Below are positions 1 through 12,320 of a stretch of 64,000 bases of DNA, in pieces. The stretch is from Bryum argenteum (lineage: Eukaryota; Streptophyta; Bryopsida; Bryales; Bryaceae): NCBI GenBank assembly GCA_037043015.1, contig CM073323.1, forward strand, positions 28,176,758 through 28,240,757, written 5' to 3'. Below the pieces are notes generated by a model that was given only the letters and a program-made list of their open reading frames with translations, made no database searches and was not told where the DNA came from. Both the position numbers and the translations under genes were made by a program. The stretch's first letter is position 1. Each line of letters begins with the position of its first letter.

Positions 1-1544
1 TGCCGGGCGTGTCGAAGCAGCTGTGCAGAACGGTTGCGTGGGCACTACGGCAGTGGAAAAAAGCATATCAGTTTGTTCATCTACCCCGATACGTTTCTGT
101 TTGTAGGAGGAGGAATCAGGAAGAAACTTCTATATATATATTTGTATACGCATCAAACACAGACATTGTTTCCAGTGCTCAAAGTTGAAGCCCTCATATA
201 AATTTCATTTTGAAGGGCTCTGAACTTTCAGCATTTCAATTGAAGGAAATGTCCAAATCTAGGACGTCAATGGAAAATTTTCAAAGAAATAAAAAATCTT
301 ATATTAAAAATATGCATGATTTGTATGGGACATGCTTCCACTACAATGCAATAATACACAATTGAATTACCATTTTGGAAAGTGTGATTAAGTCACTGCA
401 ATTTAGCAACACAAGATTCATAAACCTTAGTACAATCAATGGGTTTTCTGAAGCTTTTTAGGGTTTTGAGAGCTTATATATTTGGCCTACTTTCTTGGCA
501 GCGTGCGTGAAACGTGGCGCATGAAATCTAACATACTCCCGTCGGCAATCGGCTTATCTCCCGTCTCGCACAACAACTTGTAACAGAGCTCCAGGGGCTC
601 CAGAATCTGGCAAGCAAATCAATCAAACAAACTTAGGAACTTCGTCTGTTGCAATAGATAAGCAATGATCCAAATCATCCTCTGCATTCGATCAAGAGAT
701 TCAATTCAGTAATTATTTAGAGAATCACAAATCCTTTCTTGGAAAAAACAAAAAAACTTGATATTTGCTTAAAGAAGTTTTGAAATCCTAATTCTAATTT
801 GCGAAGCAGAGAGAAATGGTCAGCATTGACAAGAATCCTGGTCCATGGCCATCGCTTTAAGTTCGGCATGAAGCAAGTGGCAAAGCTCCGTGGCCCAACC
901 AAAGGCATACAAGAGCAAATACAGAGATCAACACATTGTGACAAATGGATAAAAGAAATCATGCGATGAAAGTGCTCTAACCAGGTTTTGCCGAAGGTTG
1001 TGTGTTGTTTGCTTGAAGGTAGCAAGCGTTACCTAGAAAAGCTCCATCTCTACCAAAACGTTCCACAAATGCTCTCTTAAATGGGCAGCTTGTCGTCAAT
1101 GTTGTGTAGTGTCGAAAGTTGAAAGGTTGCAAACTTGCAAAATGATCTGGATCTAGATCTTGGGTGGAGGCAACAAAGGCGCGGAGCGGAGGCGGCAGTA
1201 AGAGTCAACATATTTTGAAAATTCTATTGAGATAATGAACAGTATTTGAAGGGCAATTTTCATCGAGAACTTCAAGTGACGGGAGCACTTTGACATGAGG
1301 ATTGCATATTGAAGGGTTATTTTCCTTGAGGTATTTTTTGAAGTCCCAAAAACCATTTGAAGGGCACTGAAGACTTCAAATTTGAGCACTGATTGTTTCC
1401 TCTTATCAAGGCAACTCGCAAGCGGCAGCCGAGGCCCATGGCTGTGGGGGCGTCGGCCATCACCCAGACTCAGCCAGCTTTCAATAGTAACCTGGAGAGC
1501 CTTATGCAAAGGACTACTGCAGGACCGGGCTGCTACTCTTTCAA
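1..1544. other. gene-free stretch
   Basis: No gene is recognised. The first 110 bases are open in more than one frame but match nothing I know and have no visible splice context. Two stretches, about 170-260 and 1290-1400, look like diverged inverted copies of one sequence (both carry a form of CAGTGCTCAAA near TTGAAG). They could be the ends of an old repeat. Confidence 0.4.
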
Positions 1545-1767
1545 CTACACTAAATAGGTAGATTAGTGTTAAATACACTAATTTATATGAGCATGTTATA
1601 AGTTTTTACTCTTGGTCAATATTTTTACCCTCTACATCCGTCAAGATGGAGATCCTTCCACAGTATTGGAATTAATACTCTTGGTAGTTTTTTTTTATCA
1701 AAAGTAAAAACTTACAACATTTTCAAATCTTATAAAAATTTAACACTAATCTACCTATTCAGTGTAG
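1545..1767. mobile_element. short inverted-repeat element (MITE), family A
   Basis: This 223-bp element starts CTACACTAAATAGGTAG and ends with the near-exact reverse complement; the inverted termini are about 27 bp. A copy of the same length lies at 41711-41933 and a truncated one at 34648-34776. It has no coding capacity. The target duplication is not resolved, because both full copies carry CTA and TAG at their edges. Confidence 0.8.
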
Positions 1768-2803
1768 TGGATGTGATTTTAAGTTTTGTTTATCTTTCTT
1801 ATTCCCATGATTAGTGTTAGGCATAACAAAAATTGAATCAACCTATACCTAAGTAAATTTCTAAAAACTGAGCAAAAATAGATATACTTTATAACAATGT
1901 CATAAAGTATACTAGATTAGAAAAAGTTAACATATACTCTTATATCCATTCAATTATGATAAAAGTAATTGTAATATCCCATAGTTTCTTTCATATCACT
2001 TTTTCTACACATTAGTTTAGAAGTTACTCTAAAATTGACTTTTAGTTGCTTTGAACTTGTTTTTACAATTACAAAGTTAGCAAAAGTGGAATTGAAGTTT
2101 ATTAGTAGTAATTCAAAGTCATAAAACCAAATGTTACGTAAGAATTTTCAAATTTGTATTTTTTTTTTGGATTTATGTTTTTATAACTTTGATGTATAAA
2201 ACTTGGATGTGTTATAAGATGCAAGAGCTATTCTAATTAGGCCTTCATATGAAGTTGTAAAGCTTGCCCATGTTTTCCTACAGTCAAATTTTTTTACATC
2301 AACTTGTGAAAATTTGAAAAAATTCGTACATATAGTTGCTCAATTTGGTATCCGAGGCCTTTAGGGATTATATAACAAATGTTTATAGAAAAGCTTCACG
2401 AGATACTTCCTAAAAGTTTCCTTGCACTTTTGAGTTACCTTTTGACACTCTTGATAGAATACAATATTGTAATGATCCTTTTGTTCAAGAGTTATTCTTG
2501 CAACTTTTCACATGGCCTGCTCACTTACAAGAACACATTTTATTCCATCATATAGTGTCCCTTTCCTGCGCATGGATGGAATAGAGGTACTTTAAGAGGT
2601 TAAAAAATAATGGTATAGTACACATATTCCATGTTATGGTTAAATCGGAGTACAGGGATATTCCGTATGTGTTCCATGAATCTTTCACATACATACAAAA
2701 TTTAAAATTTCTAAAGTATTGAGAAATTTCTTATGATGGAAATTTACAAGTAAAAATAATAATCTATAAAAATGCATAAATGCAGTCAAAAGTAGAAATC
2801 TAA
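1768..2803. other. AT-rich gene-free stretch
   Basis: Low-complexity AT-rich DNA. I see no coding exon and no clear terminal repeats. Confidence 0.5.
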
Positions 2804-3305
2804 GGGACGCTTTACACGGGGAGTCAAGGCCAACAAATCTCCAAGCCAATTCACTCACATTTTGAGCCGAATTGGCTCCATGGGCCACTTGGAGAACACA
2901 TTAAACAATCAATAAAGTGGGGCCAATTCCCCCATGTGTAAAGCCCTTGGGGCCAATTTTTAGAAGGAAAAACAAGGCCATGGGGCCAATTCGTATTATT
3001 AGCTACATTCCATGTTTTTGATTTGTTCACATTAAAGTATTTTAGTGAAATAATCTTTTTCAATTGAAATCAAGAAACAGCCTCTAGGCCATGAATTGGC
3101 CTTCCATTCTTGTATCTCCCAACTTTTGGAGCGCAGGCCGTGTCATAACTTGTCCCCCACCCAATATAATATGATTTTAGAAAATTGGCCTTGACTCCCC
3201 ATGTGAAGCCCTTCGGGCCAATTTCAGGAATTCGACCAATCACAACAGAGAATTTGGCCATGAATTGGCCCCATAAATGGCTTGGCCCCTCGTGTAAAGC
3301 GGCCC
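2804..3305. mobile_element. Harbinger-like MITE, family B (full copy)
   Basis: A 502-bp element with ends GGGACGCTTTACAC and GTGTAAAGCGGCCC. The interior is full of the word GGCCAATT and its complement. Relatives lie at 14331-15191, 19427-19760, 21695-22331 and 28266-28435. The termini resemble those of family C (20356 and 41023), which have 3-bp target duplications, so a PIF/Harbinger (Tourist) origin is inferred. ORFs across it are chance. Confidence 0.75.
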
Positions 3306-4527
3306 GGAGAAGACAGGAACATTTCTGTAGTCCGGAGACCTTGTTCCATTTTTCCGACTATACAGCATGCTGTAGATGCACAGTTGTAGCACTGTTTACC
3401 TTACACTCCAACGTACGCAATAGTCGAACATTCATTTGAAAATGAATCATTCTCCTCTATTTATGCCCAAAAACAACAATAAAAACTGCACTATTGTTTT
3501 CCTGGATTCCCCAGATGTCCGTCAAAACCGCCGGGCGCCGGCATGTGCCCTACAAACATCCTATCACCGCGCTCCATGCACCCTCGCAATGATCCGGCCT
3601 GGTCCGCTGCCACCGCCAACTTTGTAGCTCCCCCACAAATGTGCGGGCCGTGCTCGATCACCTTCCCATCGCCCCTACACTCGTCCCATTTGGTGCTCCC
3701 TGCACTTAGAACAAGCGCCTCGATCGATCAGAGCCAATTCCAGCATCGATCAGATTCCGAGCTTCAGTTGGAGCTTCAACGATGGTAACGAGCCTGGAGC
3801 ACTTTAATTCGTGTTCATTCAGCATCATGTTTGTTGTAGGTAATTCGGTCGATGGGGAGAGGAAAGTGACACCGGCCATGAGTTGGCGGAATGGAAGTGC
3901 AGGTATTCTGGTGGGTGTGTCTGTCTGTCCAGGAGGTCTGATCATCAGGACTGGACTTGGTCTGGAGTTGTTAGGGCCCACTGACAGTTGTGGTCACTGG
4001 TCTCCACCCGGAACAGAAGTCGGCCAATGACGAATTCCTGCCACCGCAGGCGCGCTCGTCCGGGGACGTACCACATCATTGTAGCGTGCCACTCCCTCTA
4101 TCGATCGAGCACACTGTGGACCCCGTCTCTAGCTACCGCCCGGATCGACGTTTCTACTCCTCAATATTCTCCGGGTCACCCAACCTCGTGCTTGACTGGT
4201 CATAGGTCGTTCTCTACTCTACTAGCACAAGTCAGCCTGGAACCTCGCCTCTCAAGCTAGAACGTGCCGGTTAATTGCCGATTTTTCAACGCCAGCATGT
4301 TAAACTAAGCATTCCTTGTACTTTTCTCATCGACACTAGGGTGATCGATCACTGCAAAAGAGGGCAATACTCATCATCTGCAGGGTGATCGATTACTGCA
4401 AAAGAGGGGAATAAGTCTTCGTTGCAGAGGTGCTTAGTTTCTAGTATCTTGAGGATTCATGGCAACGAATTTAGAGCAAGATTCTTAATAGGAGGAGATT
4501 GCAACTGAGCAAGGTGGTTGGAGCAGG
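3306..4527 (+). promoter_or_regulatory. upstream region of SCAB copy 1
   Basis: About 1.2 kb between a MITE and the SCAB start codon, with no recognisable gene. It is richer in GC than the flanks and several short ORFs cross it on both strands, all without family resemblance. Near the gene, a 27-bp sequence starting AGGGTGATCGAT occurs at 4338-4364 and again at 4382-4408; the first copy contains the palindrome TGATCGATCA. In-frame stops at 4486-4491 confirm that the coding sequence cannot start upstream of 4492. Confidence 0.5.
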
Positions 4528-7500
4528 ATGAAGGGCGTTTCGGCGGAAGTGAGCTACGGCCGGAGGCAGCAGCAGCTGGAGAGCAATGAAGGCATGGCAG
4601 CAGCTCTCGAGATTCTGGGCAAGGAATCGGCGGACTTGTGGGGAAGGGCGAAGCGCATGTCTGTTCGGGACTTGGCTAGCAAGTTCGAGTCCGGACAAGC
4701 CATGGCCAGCGCTGCCGCTGCAATTCTGGCTCAAGAGGTACATATCCTTGTTGCGATCACCTCCCCTTAGTCTGCTTTTTCTTTTAAAAATCTAAATTAA
4801 CGATCAGACAACAAGACGATCGGTCTATTTTCAAACCCTGTTCGTGGCTTGCTTGCACAGATGGGGTATTGGTCTGCTAACAACAAACTCTTTATGCTTC
4901 CTGGGGTTGTGGAAATGACATATTAGGTGTTAATTGTGCGTGTTGTGGCAGCGAAGGGCAAAAGAAGTGGCTATGCTGGACAAACCTGCGCTCATGAAAA
5001 AGCTACACACGTTGCTCGGTGAACTTTCAGGCCGAGTTGCGGGTCGGAACAAAGATGATGCCTCCGAAGCTCTCATCATAGTACGTTCTTTTTTGTACCC
5101 TAGATTCTAAGTAACGTTCGTAGTGAGCCCTGAATCAGTTTGTCGCCAGAAAAAGCAAAAAGTGCTGGGGGGGGTGATCGCAACAACTACCTTGTCGATC
5201 CAGGAATTAGTTGCCATTGCAAGGATTAGTTCGTGGATACAAGACTTAGGATGCAGATCCCAGAATCGTTTGTCGAGCTTGTCGATAGAAAAAGTTACCT
5301 TGTGAGCCGGTTGCAGTTGGAAGCAGTGGAGGCTCAGTGGACACAACGGGAGACGGAAGTTATGGAGGAACGGGAAGAGTCAAGAAAGTTAGCCGCTCTT
5401 TTCCAGAAGGTAGCGATCCATACCCCTCGCAAAAGCACTACCTCTTTTACACGAAAACATTCTATTTTACAGTGGAATTTCAGAAGCACTTGCTCCACTT
5501 TTTCTTTGTTCTGTAAGCAAAGTCATTCGAACAATTCATGGAGAGAAGACATGATTTTTTTGACTCTGCGTTTACTAGCTTGTCAGCAGTCTGGTTCTGT
5601 GATGCTTTTGTTCAGGCTACGGAGGATGCAAAGATCATCATCGAGAAGGAACGGCAAGAAGCCCAGGTTGAAATTGAGGCTGCACGGGCTGCTGCGCTTC
5701 GATGTCAACAAGCGTTGAAAGAGCATGCTAACACGATGAGTCAAGCCGAGCAAGAGGTACACGATAAAATTACCTCGTTCTCTTACTTATTCCGATCCTG
5801 TTGAGCATGTTACTGAGTAATTCTATTAGCAAAGCTCCGCAATTTGGGTGATCGATCGAGCCAATAATATCTGCTTACACTTATCAAACTCTTATCCAAT
5901 CATTACGTAAACCGCTCTTATAACAACCCGTAGCAAATGCCTACGAACACCACCAAGCAAATTGGCGCACGAGTCGTAATTTTTCCAGCTATCATAAGTA
6001 AACCTTTTTCACACATAGAAAGAAAGTAAGCTCGATAAGTAATATGATGCAATTTTCAACGTGTGAATGATTGTTTCGTTTGAAATATAGTCGAGAATAT
6101 TGAAGATGACTTCGGGCAAGTACATGGTGGGAGCCCCATTTAACCGGCTTTAATTACCAAGTTCCGATCCTTTACACCGAAGTGTGGGTGCCTGCAGGAG
6201 CTGATGGAGCTGCGAGTGGAGGTGAAAGAAGCGCGGAGAATCACTATGCTCCATGCTCCAAGCAAGGTTATGGACATGGAATTCCAGATTGCAGGACTAC
6301 GACAACAACTCTCTGAGAAGTCTCTGGAGGTTCTACTTCTCCGCAGAAAGGTAATTATACATAACGCATAAAGCTTAGGGTAGACATTCGCCAAATTTCA
6401 GAGTTATTAGCAGACCCAAACTTCGTAGACCATGAGTTAAGTCAATTTAGTGGAATAACAAAGAAGCCCATCCTATTCAAGAAGAGCACTTTACGAAATG
6501 GTGAGAGTCTATCTTGCTAGGTGGATGCTTTGTTGTCAAGCTCAGAAGAAGCTTCATCACACTTCGAGCTTCAAGGCGAGGAGCGACTGGGGTCTTCCCT
6601 GGCGATCATTCCAACGGATGCGGCCTCGCCGGAGCCGGACAGATGCAAGTTCCAGTGGGTCCGTATCCATGGAGCCAAATCCGAAGCCATCATCGGTACC
6701 AACTCGCACTTTTCTAAAGAAAAATGAACTTCTACTCCGAATTTTCTGTACTGCCTTATTTGCAGAGACATTATGTTGCAGTCTTGGGACCTTGACTTTG
6801 AGTGTGGATTCTGTGCAGGTGCGACGAGGCCTCAGTATGCACCGGAGCCTCTGGATGTGGGCAAATCTCTTCAAGTTGACATCTTTCTTCCCGATGGTAG
6901 CCGAGAGTCTCTTGCAACATCCGGCTCCATCGATGGATGTGAGCACTTTTTGTCTCTACTTTGTTCTTTTATATATGAGCCCCATCTCAGTCGGTGGCTT
7001 ACTTTCTTACTGCTGTGAATGGTGGCAGCTGCGGGATTAGGCGAGTATGTGGAAGCGTTGGTGCGGAAAGGAGGAGCTGAGTTCAATGTATGTTATCGAT
7101 TCCATTTACTCTCAATAATGTGAATGCTACACTTCAAAATATGAAAGAATCAAATTAAGTCATCATTGAGCGGCTGACCTTTTTTGTTTGTCCCATAATT
7201 GATTGTCTCACTTTCTACTATTGATTTGATTCTAATTACATGTTTCACAATCATTGAGAAATCTTAGTCTATGATCAGTACTAAATCCTACTTTCAAACT
7301 TGAAGATGATTTATTGCGATTTATATATCAATTAATTCATTTCTATAGGCCATTGCACTTTTATATGGTTAGTTATAGATTCATCTTCCTTAGTACCCAT
7401 ATACACCAACATGACATGATCATGTGGTGTATCTATGATCCAGGTGAGAATCTTCCAAGAGAATGGTGAGCAAGTGCGCAAGGGTTCATCTCAAACACTA

Positions 7501-8698
7501 GCAATCAACAAATCGCGTATGAAGCTTTCTAAAGGGCGCACAACTCGAGCAAGAGAGGAGTTCTCTTCATTCATGCAGGTGTGTGCATCCTTATCACAAT
7601 TTTTGCTTGTTTTAGACTTCTATACATCTATGTAAAAGATGAGAGAGAAGACTCATGTAACACCTTTTGTTTGTGTGTTTGCCATCTCAAAGTACCACAA
7701 ACCTCTCTTATGCCTCAAAACATTTCAAAAAACTTGCTTCGATATGTTACTAAACTTACACGAAGCAAATTAAAGTGTAAATTTACGCACTTTTTTCATG
7801 TATGTATCCATCCGCTTCACATGGTTATTGATCAATCGTGGGAGATGGATCCAGTTGTGTGGCGCGCGAGGTGGAGGAGACGCAGCGGTGCGGAGCTTGT
7901 ACTGGGTGGCCCACAAGAACCTCACCTTCATGCTCGTGTTGGACTCCGAGCGCGAGCGCAATGCCGCCCTCATGTTGGCCAGACGATTTGCTTTTGATGT
8001 CAATGTATGCTCACTTCCCCCCCCCCCCCATCCACCATCCTTGTTCACCAAAATTGCTTGTTTTGGTAGCATAAAAGCTTTCACTATGCTACACTATTAT
8101 CCAAACAATCAAATGATGTGTGATGATTGCTAGAAACTGCAGCTGAGGATGTCCACTCTCATGTTCTAGCTATGTTAACCCCTTGTTGCAAAACAGTCTA
8201 AGTTACAAAATTCGACCTTCCTTTAGATTAAGCTCAAAAATCTCAATCTGAGCATTATTTAAAAGATTCAACCGTAGGATCTCAAAGTTCACTTGACATT
8301 CTTCTCACATACCAAATTTGAACCGTTCATTCTTCCTCACTTGTGAGATTATAATGGTCAAAGCTGGCTAAGTTTTTCTCCTGCAGGAACCTCCAAAACC
8401 CATTGTTGGGTTTTAAGGGAAGTTAGGGATTAACAGATAAGAGTATCAAGTAGATACATTTTTGGACTAAGAATCATTTGAGTAGGTACCTACCTTTAAG
8501 CATAGGGATGGGTAGAATATTGCAAAAATATTCTTCCTCTACATACTAAGCTATTAAAAATTGCAGTCAAGGTTTGCTCGATGATATTTGATGGAATATT
8601 GCTATGGAGAAGTTGTGTTTCAGAAGTTAAATATGTGCATTTGAGAATAACTTATGATCCCATATTGACAGGTTGTACTTGGAGGGCCGGAGAATTGA
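4528..8698 (+). CDS. SCAB: SCAB-type actin-filament-binding protein, copy 1
   Basis: Plant SCAB proteins bind and bundle actin filaments; Arabidopsis SCAB1 acts in stomatal closure. Eleven exons: 4528-4737, 4952-5080, 5317-5409, 5616-5756, 6198-6350, 6521-6695, 6819-6938, 7029-7087, 7444-7578, 7855-8004, 8672-8698, giving 463 residues (about 496 in Arabidopsis). The N-terminal part holds the RMSVRDLASKFE and GRVAGRNKDD motifs of the actin-binding region. Exons 3-5 are a charged coiled coil (EEREESRKLAALFQK; EARRITMLHAPSKVMDME). The C-terminal half is the Ig-PH module, with KFQWVRIHG, RPQYAPEPLDVG, GLGEYVEALVRK and SERERNAALMLARRFA. The last exon encodes only VVLGGPEN, matching the family's VILAGPED tail. 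All introns are GT-AG. The start follows in-frame stops and aligns with the second copy. Function in this organism is inferred. Confidence 0.93.
8179..8429. mobile_element. TTAA-flanked MITE, family D, in intron 10 of SCAB copy 1
   Basis: A 251-bp element bounded by TTAA at 8175-8178 and 8430-8433, with ends CCCCTTGTTGC and AGTTAGGGA. The same family lies at 19163-19422, 29283-29523 and 35677-35936. It sits between the last two coding exons of SCAB and is transcribed with it. TTAA duplications plus termini starting CCC suggest a piggyBac-type origin (inference). Confidence 0.75.
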
Positions 8699-9042
8699 TT
8701 TCGCCGTTTTCAAAGTATAAATGTGATTTTGTGATCACAAGCTTTTTACAACTATATACTCATAAAATGGGGTTTTTATAGAGATTCTACGGTCCTTTGT
8801 ACAGGTAGAGACCATTCCACTTCCTCAGATAATGGATTGCCAAAGTGTAGGTTAAGAAAAAACTGCTAGATTTTGGAAGATATTAGACTAGGGAATTTTT
8901 TTTGGTGTAGTGGACTTGTATTGATCCTCACATAATTGGGTCACTTTAATGAACCCTTTGCAATAGAGTGTATATTTGAGTTCAATGTCATGTTAATGAA
9001 ATATGCAGGAAAACTGCACAAGTGAGATTTTCACTTTCTTGC
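8699..9042. other. 3' flank of SCAB copy 1
   Basis: No gene seen. It probably contains the 3' UTR and polyadenylation region of the SCAB gene. Confidence 0.4.
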
Positions 9043-9284
9043 TAGGGTTGTCTTGGACACATTTTCGGCAATGTCTGTCGTGTTCGTCGTGTTTGTCAGG
9101 TGTCTGGTACGTTACACAATTTGGATGAAATATGCTCAAATATTCAAGAATACGTGGGCATATTCTAGAATATTATAAGTATATTTTAGTAATATGATAT
9201 ATTTTCACACAAAGGGTAACTATGTTGTTTGTCTGACATGTCGTGTTCCACGTCGTGTCGAGTTTGTCGCACAAGACAACCCTG
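9043..9284. mobile_element. hAT-like MITE
   Basis: A 242-bp element with ends TAGGGTTGTCTTG and CAAGACAACCCTG, which are near-perfect inverted repeats. It is flanked by CTTTCTTGC (9034-9042) and CTTTCTGC (9285-9292), an 8-bp duplication differing by one inserted T. The AGGG termini and 8-bp duplication are typical of hAT elements. No coding capacity. Confidence 0.7.
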
Positions 9285-9487
9285 CTTTCTGCAATATGCA
9301 GTAGTTTCATTAGTTTTCAAGTAGGGTTTGAGCCAATTATCTTCCTTTATTTCTTTCAATGTTCTTGCTTGAGTTTCTTTGTGTAAGTTTCTTCGGTCAT
9401 ATGATACATTCAGGAAGTTCCAGAGGTTCACACTAGTAGAAAGTAGAGTTTTTTTTTAAGATGTTCACTATAACAAAGATTGTTTTA

Positions 9488-9670
9488 TATAACTCAACCA
9501 TGACTCAATTACAATATTTAAATAACTCAACCATGACTTCATTACAATCTCTAAATAACTCAACCATGTCTCAATTCGACCCCTCTAATTAACTCAACCA
9601 CGACTAAATTACGACCTTTAGAACTATGAGAGCCTTCAAATAACTCAACCGTGACTCAAGTACAATTACA
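9488..9670. repeat. degenerate tandem repeat
   Basis: The phrase AACTCAACCATGACT followed by an ATTACAAT-like segment recurs about every 35-45 bases, decaying to the right. No coding function is seen. Confidence 0.7.
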
Positions 9671-10014
9671 ACGAGTAGAACCATTACACACGTACAACCT
9701 ACCCATAGAACCATTCGACAAGTAGAACCATTAGAGTTGTACAAATACAACCCACATCCCTCATGACCATCAAAGTTCAAGTTCTAAATTTTATTGGCAT
9801 CCAGAAAATCACATGTGCTAGGAATAATGCGATAATAATTCATACTGCATACAACTAGTTTATAATCACTTCACGCTTATTGATTACTCAATGTACGCAT
9901 ACCACTTTAACCCCTAAATGGTTTGACTCATTTGTACAAAAAGAATGTCATAAATGGAGATAAAGGTAAGTTGTTCAAATCTCAAATATACAATCCCGTA
10001 GCAGACATAGTGTA

Positions 10015-10790
10015 CAGTACCCTCCAACATGTCTTGTAGCACTTTTGTGAACCCATATCTTGTAGCACTTTTGTGAACCCATATCTTGCAGCACTTTTGT
10101 GAACCCAATTCATTGTGAGAGGAATTATCTAATCTATCCTCAGTCTTGAATCTTTTGCGTTACGACCCTTCATTTGTATGTAATATAACGATGTCAAAAA
10201 ATGAAATTTTTTTGGAGAATTATTTTATGCTATACTCTTAGTTTCACAAAAAATCAATTGAGAAATATATGTGATGATTTTTCAAAATCAATTGCACCAA
10301 TATATAGGAAATATCATTGTTCAGATCCTTGGTATTACAAAGATGCACACTATGTAGGTAAATTTGTCCTCTATGTGGCTATAATGTATTTTCACAATTT
10401 TCATTGATTCAATTGAAGGCCAAGGGTATCATACTCATGTATAAGATCAAAATTTGATCAAAAGTAGTCAATTAAGGTATCAATACAAAGCTATAGCAAT
10501 GTAGGAGCCCAATATGATATGAAACTTACAATTTTTCTTTCTCATTAGCAACTATTCAAAAATAAAGTAGAGCGCTTACAACTACCAAGTTCTACCACCT
10601 TGAGCTACTATTAAGCTTCCATTTGATTTGGCATTGTAGGAATAAACTTCCTAATACTTTCTTGAGTTAGTTCCTCCTACGCCAAATTGGTTAATGTCCA
10701 CAATTTTTTTATTTTGTGATCTATGTCTTTGTATTAATTTGCTTCTACGCGTTCTCTATAAAATTGAGGTAAAGCATAGTGAGTGGTCAG
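10015..10790 (-). mobile_element. decayed Tc1/mariner copy
   Basis: It starts TA, CAGTACCCTCCAAC (TA at 10013-10014) and runs parallel to the left part of the full element at 45677-47702, including the transposase 3' end in a frame-broken form (10590-10790). Similarity fades beyond about 10790 and no right terminus is found, so the copy is truncated. A 26-27-bp unit (TTGTAGCACTTTTGTGAACC) is tandemly triplicated at about 10030-10105 only in this copy. Confidence 0.8.
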
Positions 10791-11518
10791 TGAATAATCT
10801 TTTGAACACCAGTTGAAACATAAATGCCAACATTCACAATATTTACAATCTCACAAAGTTGACTTAAAGAACATTCAAGAAAAATACATGTATAATATCT
10901 TCGACAATTGTTTCCTCACAAATTTTCTAGAATAGGTATATTATTCAACATACTCTACAAGCAAGTACTTGCGTTTGTGTATACTCCCAGATTCAAACCA
11001 AATGAAATCTCATACTTAGGAATAGTCTTTTTGCATCAAAAGTAAGCTCGATGGTTGTTAAGTAAGCTACGTGTCAATGGAAGTATATTCTTAAATTTTG
11101 TATTGAGTCAAAAGAAGATCAGTCTATTGCCTCCTTACAAATAGAAGATTTCATCATAAAATTTTGAGCAACTTGCCAAAGCTCCAATTTGAAAGTAGAC
11201 AATGCTAGAAAATGAGGAGAGATTGCAAGTTGGGGTTGCAAGACTTGTTGATGGGCACTATACATCATGTGGCTCAAATTTTGAGTCATGAGGCCTTATA
11301 GATTGCAAGATCCTAACACATTAGTACTCAAAAATATTACAAAATCATTCTCTCTTTCACCTCCTCTTTTTCTTCCTTTTTCTTAAAATAATGAAATACT
11401 AACCAATCAATGATTTTTGAGCCTTATGGTCTACTTGATTGTAGTTTAAGAGTCAAGGCATCTGCTTCGACTCAACTATAATCAAGAGGATCATGAAAAC
11501 ATTATCCACTATGGAATA
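10791..11518. other. gene-free stretch
   Basis: AT-rich DNA with no recognisable exon. The first part may be the eroded interior of the Tc1/mariner copy. Confidence 0.4.
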
Positions 11519-11640
11519 TTTAGCATGCTTTGAGGACCTCAAAGTTAGTGGTCATTCTTTTTTTTTTGAAGTAGTGTAAAGCCGAATGGAACCAAGAGCA
11601 TTTTACTCTCCAATCACAGATTTCAGAAATTCCTTGGTCA
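11519..11640 (+). repeat. dispersed repeat E
   Basis: This 120-bp stretch (TTTAGCATGCTTTGAGGACC through the CCAATCACAG region) recurs in reverse orientation at about 33005-33125. In both places a Mutator-like terminal repeat lies within about 120 bp. Nature unknown. Confidence 0.65.
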
Positions 11641-12320
11641 ATCTTAATGGTCCGTAGTGTGAAGTGGGGTAAGGGTTCGTGGCAGCTACCAAGCCGACCA
11701 TCCAGCTTTATCCCCACCCTTGCCCGAACTGCCGCGACTGCCGCTGCCCCGCCCGACAGCCACGGGCCCTCCGCTCTCTGTCCGTCTCCTCTCTGGAGCA
11801 GCGCAACGCTTTCGTCTCTAGAGCCCGGCGCCCTGCTGTTGCTGCTGCTCTGGTCTCTCGTTGCACTTGCCCCCTACTTTGTCTTTCAATTCCCTTCTCG
11901 CCTAGTTCTGTAGTCGGCACATGTAGTTTCAATTTCACAGAACAAGGAGATCATACTTGCAGGTCATTGCGCGCGATCGCTTTCCTTCCAAAGCGAACGA
12001 ATTGAATGCCGGAGAATTTGTTTGCTCGTGTGCATGACGATTGATCCTACATTATAATTGCATTAAGATTCAAGATTGCAGTAGTGAACAATGTTGTTAC
12101 CAATTTTTGTTGCTTTCATACAATGAATTGTTTAAAGTTTAAGGATGAACATGGATAGGGTATTGAATAAGCTAGGGATTAGGGTTTGAGTTTAACTTCA
12201 ATCTGAGCTAGTCCAAGCGTTAAAATCATCTCATCCTCCCTTTTACCTATTATTACCTATTTTTCAATGTTCTAGTGGTGTTCGTACGGATATTAGTATT
12301 TGTCCCCTCATCGTTGTTGT

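Noticed and set aside
1-110. A coding exon cut by the left window edge.
   Set aside because: Several frames are open, none has a recognisable family motif, and no splice site supports it.
5233-5718. A 161-codon plus-strand ORF crossing SCAB copy 1.
   Set aside because: It runs through introns and joins exons 3 and 4 in mixed frames; splice signals and the paralogue give the true exons.
9488-9670. A CRISPR-like array.
   Set aside because: Units are degenerate and of variable spacing, with no distinct unique spacers, in a eukaryotic genome.
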